Assembly: GCF_900109365.1 (NCBI RefSeq)
Contig: NZ_FNZR01000002.1
Location: forward strand, 310,001-374,000
Length of the DNA: 64,000 nt
Direction: 5' to 3'
Source: Parapedobacter koreensis
GTDB lineage: Bacteria > Bacteroidota > Bacteroidia > Sphingobacteriales > Sphingobacteriaceae
Both the position numbers and the translations under genes were made by a program. Below the pieces are notes generated by a model, which saw nothing but the letters and a program-made list of their open reading frames with translations, searched no databases and was not told the DNA's origin. Numbering within the stretch: position 1 is the first letter of the stretch; every line of letters starts with the position of its first letter. Of the stretch, positions 61,593 through 64,000 are shown in pieces.

Positions 61593-62696
61593 TTAATACC
61601 CCTTTGCCAGGTTGATGAACACATTGAACCAATTGGCCTTCACTTTGTGCCCCAGGCGCACGATGATCAAGTTTTTAGCTGGATTGACGTAGATATACTG
61701 CCCGAGGATGCCTTGGGCAAGAAAATCACCCTGAAATGTAGGCAGCCACCACTGGTATTGGTAGCGTTTATTACTCCCCGCTGTGCTATCCACCTTGGTC
61801 GATTGGCGCACCCAATCAGCTGGTACCAACTGTTTCCCTTCCCAATTGCCGTGATGCAGGTATAGCCGGCCCAGTTTGGCAAAGTCACGTGCCCGCGCAT
61901 TCAGGCAGCAGAAGGTCTTTTCCAGCCCCTCTTTTTTGCGATCGATGCTCCATGTAGCGTCGTACTCCATACCTATCGGTTGCCAAATCTTCTCATCAAG
62001 GTATTGGGTGATGGTCTTGTCGCCCAAGGCCCGATCCAGCACCAAGCCCAGTACCTGGCTGTTGCCGCTGGCGTAGGCGAAACGGGTGCCGGGTTCGGTC
62101 TCCAACTTCAACTTGGTGGTAGCTTTGCGGAGGCGACGGCCGTAATAGAAGGTGGCCACCTCCCCGAAGGGATTGCTGTACCCTTCATTAAATTGAAGGC
62201 CGGAAGTCATCTGGAGCAAGTGTTCGATGGTGACTTTGTCAAACCCGTTCTTGGCCATTTCGGGTACGTACCGGCTTACCGGGTCTTGCACAGCGCCGAT
62301 CAACCCATCTTCAATGGCACAACCGATGAGCATGGAAAGGACGGACTTGGCCATTGAAAACGAAGGCACAATGGACGCCTGATCGTAGTCGTCAAAATAG
62401 CGCTCGTAGAGGATGCTGTCATTGCGGATAACCAGGAAAGCCACGGATTCCGTCTGCTGGAGAAAATCATCGAAAGCGACTGCGCCACTGCCGAGATCGA
62501 TGGTTTTGGGTCCTTTTTCTTCCACGGCCGTATGAAACAGGAAGGGATCGGATGCACCGTGGAGTTCCCGCGCCGGGAAGATCTTGTAGTCACCGATGCC
62601 TGCAAAATTAAACCATACGAAGCGGCCCAGCTTGCAGCCAGACAGGGTCGCCGTGGCCAACAATAGCGGGATTAAGAAATAGCGTGTTTTCATCAT
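61593..62696 (-). CDS. Serine hydrolase (class C beta-lactamase-like) lipoprotein
   Basis: 367 residues. The signal LIPLLLATATLSGCKLG carries a lipobox with Cys. The catalytic SxxK occurs as SMAK, the Tyr motif as YAS (FAYASGN), and HLLQMTSGL follows as in esterase/DD-peptidase-like members. The family includes EstB-type esterases and peptide hydrolases; antibiotic resistance is not implied. It acts outside the cytosol. Confidence 0.9.
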   Translation of the reverse strand: MMKTRYFLIPLLLATATLSGCKLGRFVWFNFAGIGDYKIFPARELHGASDPFLFHTAVEEKGPKTIDLGSGAVAFDDFLQQTESVAFLVIRNDSILYERYFDDYDQASIVPSFSMAKSVLSMLIGCAIEDGLIGAVQDPVSRYVPEMAKNGFDKVTIEHLLQMTSGLQFNEGYSNPFGEVATFYYGRRLRKATTKLKLETEPGTRFAYASGNSQVLGLVLDRALGDKTITQYLDEKIWQPIGMEYDATWSIDRKKEGLEKTFCCLNARARDFAKLGRLYLHHGNWEGKQLVPADWVRQSTKVDSTAGSNKRYQYQWWLPTFQGDFLAQGILGQYIYVNPAKNLIIVRLGHKVKANWFNVFINLAKGY

Positions 62697-62758
62697 GTAG
62701 CGGTTGTAGTTTTAGCTTGTCTGCTAAAATACAATTTTTTTCCGACCCTGATAAGGGG

Positions 62759-62944
62759 CTACTGACGGAAGAACGCCCGCCCATGCTTGACCATGGCATA
62801 TAAAGGGATGCCCAAGGCTATCCAGGAAAGGGCGTACCAGGCAATGCCTGTACCCATAATGGCAAACAACAGCCCGGCGATGGTAATCAAAAACAACCAA
62901 ATCGGCTTGCCCCAGACCTTGACAAATTTATGCTTATCCAACAT
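62759..62944 (-). CDS. Small two-helix membrane protein of the PepSY operon
   Basis: 61 residues with two membrane helices (residues 15-29, 33-51; PIWLFLITIAGLLFAIMGTG and WYALSWIALGIPLYAMV). Its start overlaps the end of the PepSY gene by 11 bp, so coupled expression is likely. Similar small proteins accompany PepSY genes in Bacteroidota. Function unknown. Confidence 0.7.
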   Translation of the reverse strand: MLDKHKFVKVWGKPIWLFLITIAGLLFAIMGTGIAWYALSWIALGIPLYAMVKHGRAFFRQ

Positions 62945-64000
62945 GCTCCTGCTCGCTTGATAGGGTAAGTGATTCCACTTGCCGGATGGCCCTTTTCAAC
63001 TGCGCCTGCCGTGCTTTGCGCCTGGCAAACCACAGGTATAATCCGGAAATAAGTACGGCAATCGTAAAAAGGTCAAAAACCACCCACATGATTTTCATGG
63101 GGATCCCCCCATAATCACCGAAATGGAAGGGCTGGGAGATAAAAATCGTTTTCAGGTACCACGGCATGTCACGCATATCCGTCAGCTGCCCGGTCTTGGC
63201 ATCAATGAGAGCCGGCTTGATAATGCGCGAAGTGAGCGGTGTGGTACCTATCATGTACACGGCGTAATGATGGCCACTGGAATACAATGTACCCGGATAG
63301 GCTACAAACGAGACGTCCATCCCCGGAGCCGCCGCTTTCGCGCTGTCAAGGGCAGCCTGTAGCGAGCCAAGCGACCCTTTGGCTTTGGGTTGGTCTTTAT
63401 AATCAGCCACCATTTCGGCAAGCTGCCCTTCCCGCCACGCCTCCAGTGCGGGATCGGCCAACGTGTTGATGACACCGGAAAGACCGACAACGGCTGCCCA
63501 TGCCAGTGTCACGATGCCCAACAGGTTATGCAGGTCCAGCCACCGCAGCCGCCGTGATTTTTCGGTGCGGATCATCCCGAAGTCAAACCGCTTCATGATG
63601 GGACCATACAGTACCACACCTGACACCATGGACAGGGTGAATAACAACCCCATAAAGCCCAGGAAGAGCTTGCCCGGTATGCCGGCGAGCATCTCCACAT
63701 GAAGGTAATACATCACGAGCATGAAATCCATTTCGTTGGGCGGAGCTTCCAGCACATTGGCCGTATACTCATCCATCGTCAGGTAATGGTCGGCCGTGAT
63801 GGGCGCTTCCGCCGAATCGGCCAGCGTGACAAACATTTGGCCGGGGTGGTGGTCCTCATCCCAGAAAATGTATTTGGCCACCTTGCCGGGCAATTGTTCC
63901 ATCGCGGCCTGAAGCACCACGTCTTTGGACAAACGGGCAGCCTCCGCCGATGGCGCGGCCTCGATCTCGTCGTGCATAAGGTGGTCTATTTCCTCATAGA
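62934..64000 (-). CDS. PepSY-associated membrane protein, 5' end cut by window edge
   Basis: The open frame continues to the right edge (YEEIDHLMHDEIEAA...), so the ATG at 63977 is internal and the N-terminal helix lies outside. Visible are a PepSY-like region (KYIFWDEDHHPGQMFV), helices (LFLGFMGLLFTLSMVSGVVLYG, HNLLGIVTLAWAAVVGLSGV), a second PepSY region, and a last helix (IMWVVFDLFTIAVLISGLYLWFA). PepSY-TM proteins are frequently near siderophore receptors and may reduce ferric siderophores at the inner membrane; this role is inferred from the family. Confidence 0.9.
   Translation of the reverse strand, partial: YEEIDHLMHDEIEAAPSAEAARLSKDVVLQAAMEQLPGKVAKYIFWDEDHHPGQMFVTLADSAEAPITADHYLTMDEYTANVLEAPPNEMDFMLVMYYLHVEMLAGIPGKLFLGFMGLLFTLSMVSGVVLYGPIMKRFDFGMIRTEKSRRLRWLDLHNLLGIVTLAWAAVVGLSGVINTLADPALEAWREGQLAEMVADYKDQPKAKGSLGSLQAALDSAKAAAPGMDVSFVAYPGTLYSSGHHYAVYMIGTTPLTSRIIKPALIDAKTGQLTDMRDMPWYLKTIFISQPFHFGDYGGIPMKIMWVVFDLFTIAVLISGLYLWFARRKARQAQLKRAIRQVESLTLSSEQEHVG

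Noticed and set aside
61593-62696. Beta-lactamase resistance gene
   Set aside because: SxxK and YAS motifs with a lipoprotein signal fit the broad esterase/peptidase-like serine hydrolase family; nothing indicates drug hydrolysis.

Overview
The window comes from a Bacteroidota chromosome, most likely the Sphingobacteriaceae (Parapedobacter/Olivibacter/Sphingobacterium type). Supporting signs are the -7 box TAnnTTTG in front of all three tRNA genes, a fused MurF-alanine racemase, TonB-dependent receptors with CarboxypepD_reg-like domains (one paired with DUF4249), two DUF6266-like proteins, and an OxyR whose redox cysteines fall at residues 199 and 208. The genus is an inference; the phylum is well supported.

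Layout. 1-16.5 kb holds envelope and stress genes: a quinone reductase (cut by the window edge), two outer-membrane receptors, ferritin, a TolC/adaptor efflux pair, a polysaccharide deacetylase, a DUF1080 lipoprotein, a CLC transporter with OxyR, and two DUF6266-like genes. 16.5-21 kb is a signalling block: HD hydrolase, YitT protein, and a histidine kinase / response regulator / receiver-cyclase operon. 21-32.3 kb holds an AraC-DoxX-SDR operon, tRNA-Thr, OsmC, a cysteine desulfurase / pyruvyl transferase / methyltransferase / LLM flavin enzyme run, DUF502, MurF-Alr and RecX.

32.4-47.25 kb is an AT-rich genomic island inserted in the 3' end of tRNA-Gly(GCC). It is bounded by a near-perfect direct repeat of about 63 bp (32396-32458 and 47190-47252), has integrase arm-type repeats at both ends, and keeps only a frameshifted, C-terminally truncated tyrosine integrase. 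Its cargo is a RiPP/bacteriocin-type system. The probable precursor gene (41902-42075, 57 codons) encodes a double-glycine leader ending LSRDELRQISGG and a 31-residue core with six cysteines. Around it lie a C39-peptidase ABC exporter, an HlyD-type adaptor, a C39-like/VKOR/thioredoxin fusion, a TlpA-like thioredoxin, a family 2 glycosyltransferase, an unrecognised protein with faint resemblance to SpaB_C domains, an alpha-oxoamine synthase and two paralogous TetR regulators. The gene set resembles glycocin loci (C39 exporter, thiol oxidoreductases, GT2, Cys-rich peptide), but the peptide's Cys pattern (CX3CX3CXCX6CX4C) is not one I recognise. Palindromes with TCAC-N6-GTGA or TCTC-N6-GAGA cores recur in the island's intergenic regions and may be regulator sites.

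47.3-64 kb returns to chromosomal genes: two small SDR/SnoaL clusters with an AraC regulator, a helical-repeat protein, tRNA-Leu(TAA) beside a decayed HigA-like antitoxin, a large secreted glycosidase-like protein, an acyl-CoA dehydrogenase, a DEAD-box helicase, a fatty acid desaturase, a cold-shock protein, a serine hydrolase lipoprotein, and a PepSY membrane protein cut by the window edge.

All calls come from reading the sequence; no database search was run.
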